From: Rhodospirillaceae bacterium
Lineage (GTDB): Bacteria; Pseudomonadota; Alphaproteobacteria; Thalassobaculales; Thalassobaculaceae
Direction of reading: 5' to 3'
Assembly (NCBI GenBank): GCA_002730675.1
Contig: PCAV01000131.1
Location: forward strand, 1-15,854
DNA: 15,854 bases
Positions 15,508 to 15,854 of this stretch are shown here, one piece after another. The stretch's first letter is position 1, and each line of letters opens with the position of its first letter. The notes under the pieces are model-generated. The model searched no databases. It was not told where the DNA came from and worked only from the letters and a program-made list of their open reading frames with translations. Position numbers and translations under genes: made by a program.

Positions 15508-15854
15508 ATGACGATAGGGTTCAGAATTTTAGAGCGAAAAAAAAAGGTCGCGCTCGATATAGCAAAAGAGTTTCTTACCCTCCCAGTCGCAAATGTAAGT
15601 GACAGCATGTGGCGTCTCACCGCTGGTGGATCGAGATTACGTCCTATGCACAAATCAGGTCAGATGGCAGGTCCTGCACTAACAGTTAAGTCGCGACCGG
15701 GTGATAATCTTATGTTACATAAGGCGATTGATATGGCAGAGCCTGGAGATATTATCGTTTGTGATGCTGGAGGCGACCTTACAAACTCTTTGATGGGCGA
15801 ACTAATGCTTGCACACGCAATGAAACGAGGCGTGGGCGGTTTTGTACTCGATGG
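15508..15854 (+). CDS. RraA-family aldolase/decarboxylase-like protein (3' end outside the window)
   Basis: From the ATG at 15508 the frame stays open to the window end, giving 115 residues of a protein usually about 200-230 long. It matches the RraA fold: V-S-D-S near 30-33, G-P-A-L-T-V at 55-60, R-P-G-D-N-L-M-L-H at 63-71, A-E-P-G-D-I-I-V at 77-84, G-E-L at 97-99 and G-F-V-L-D at 111-115, just before the DG-x-RD region that would follow. Family members are metal-dependent aldolases or decarboxylases of 4-hydroxy-4-methyl- or 4-carboxy-2-oxo acids; E. coli RraA instead inhibits RNase E. In this catabolic setting an aldolase-like role is the better inference. GGAG at 15497-15500 is seven bases before the ATG. 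A run of nine A's at 15537-15545 encodes part of an R-K-K-K stretch. Confidence 0.85.
   Translation, partial: MTIGFRILERKKKVALDIAKEFLTLPVANVSDSMWRLTAGGSRLRPMHKSGQMAGPALTVKSRPGDNLMLHKAIDMAEPGDIIVCDAGGDLTNSLMGELMLAHAMKRGVGGFVLD

Noticed and set aside
15414..15653. Leftward 79-codon open frame opposite the RraA-family gene
   Set aside because: It lies antisense to a convincing RraA coding frame and its translation shows no family features.
1..15854. tRNA genes, rRNA, CRISPR arrays, insertion-sequence ends or integrase genes
   Set aside because: I looked for cloverleaf-like segments, regularly spaced repeats, terminal inverted repeats and transposase or integrase motifs and saw none; nearly all of the window is explained by the listed genes.

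Overview
The window is a catabolic and transport region from a bacterium. The DNA leans AT-rich by eye, genes are tightly packed, and starts are ATG with purine-rich ribosome sites. Nothing fixes the taxon. The mix of a TauD-type dioxygenase, a covalent-flavin FAD/GcvT dehydrogenase, UxaA and RraA enzymes, a FemAB-like protein and several MFS carriers is what one often meets in free-living, often marine, Proteobacteria. An alphaproteobacterium is my best guess, but it is inference only. I see no rRNA, tRNA, transposase, integrase, CRISPR array, phage gene or plasmid gene.

Layout. Positions 1-35 hold the first codons of a leftward gene that runs off the window. From 140 to 2152 come a ChaC-type glutathione-degrading enzyme (+), a FemAB/GNAT-like aminoacyl- or acyltransferase (-), and a small membrane protein of unknown role (+). 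From 2185 to 4772 a TauD/TfdA dioxygenase (-) diverges from two short-chain dehydrogenases (+); the space between them carries an inverted repeat that overlaps a candidate promoter. From 8387 down to 4828 lies a tight four-gene leftward operon: a DHA2-type MFS transporter, a Rieske [2Fe-2S] protein with a long insert between its cluster motifs, a 131-residue protein I do not recognise, and an amidohydrolase-2/ACMSD-like metalloenzyme. A 275-base divergent spacer separates it from a rightward pair, a DHA1-type MFS transporter and a full-length UxaA-type sugar-acid dehydratase (8663-11476). Convergent to these is a leftward pair, an OFA/MCT-like MFS transporter (14022-15257) and an 823-residue FAD/GcvT dehydrogenase of the dimethylglycine/sarcosine type (11494-13965). 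A 250-base divergent spacer with three separate 15-bp perfect palindromes then leads into an RraA-family gene (15508 onward) cut by the window end.

How it may work together. Three of the transcription units pair an MFS carrier with enzymes acting on small organic acids or amines: uptake plus decarboxylation or hydrolysis, uptake plus dehydration of a sugar acid, and uptake plus oxidative demethylation. RraA-family aldolases and the SDR enzymes fit downstream processing of hydroxy- and keto-acids. Substrates cannot be read from sequence alone. No transcription regulator is encoded in the window, so the palindromes in the divergent spacers would have to be served by regulators encoded elsewhere. 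The most promising candidate for an undescribed system is the MFS, Rieske, 131-aa protein and amidohydrolase operon: it has a ferredoxin-like protein but neither a ring-hydroxylating oxygenase nor a reductase, and an uncharacterised small partner.
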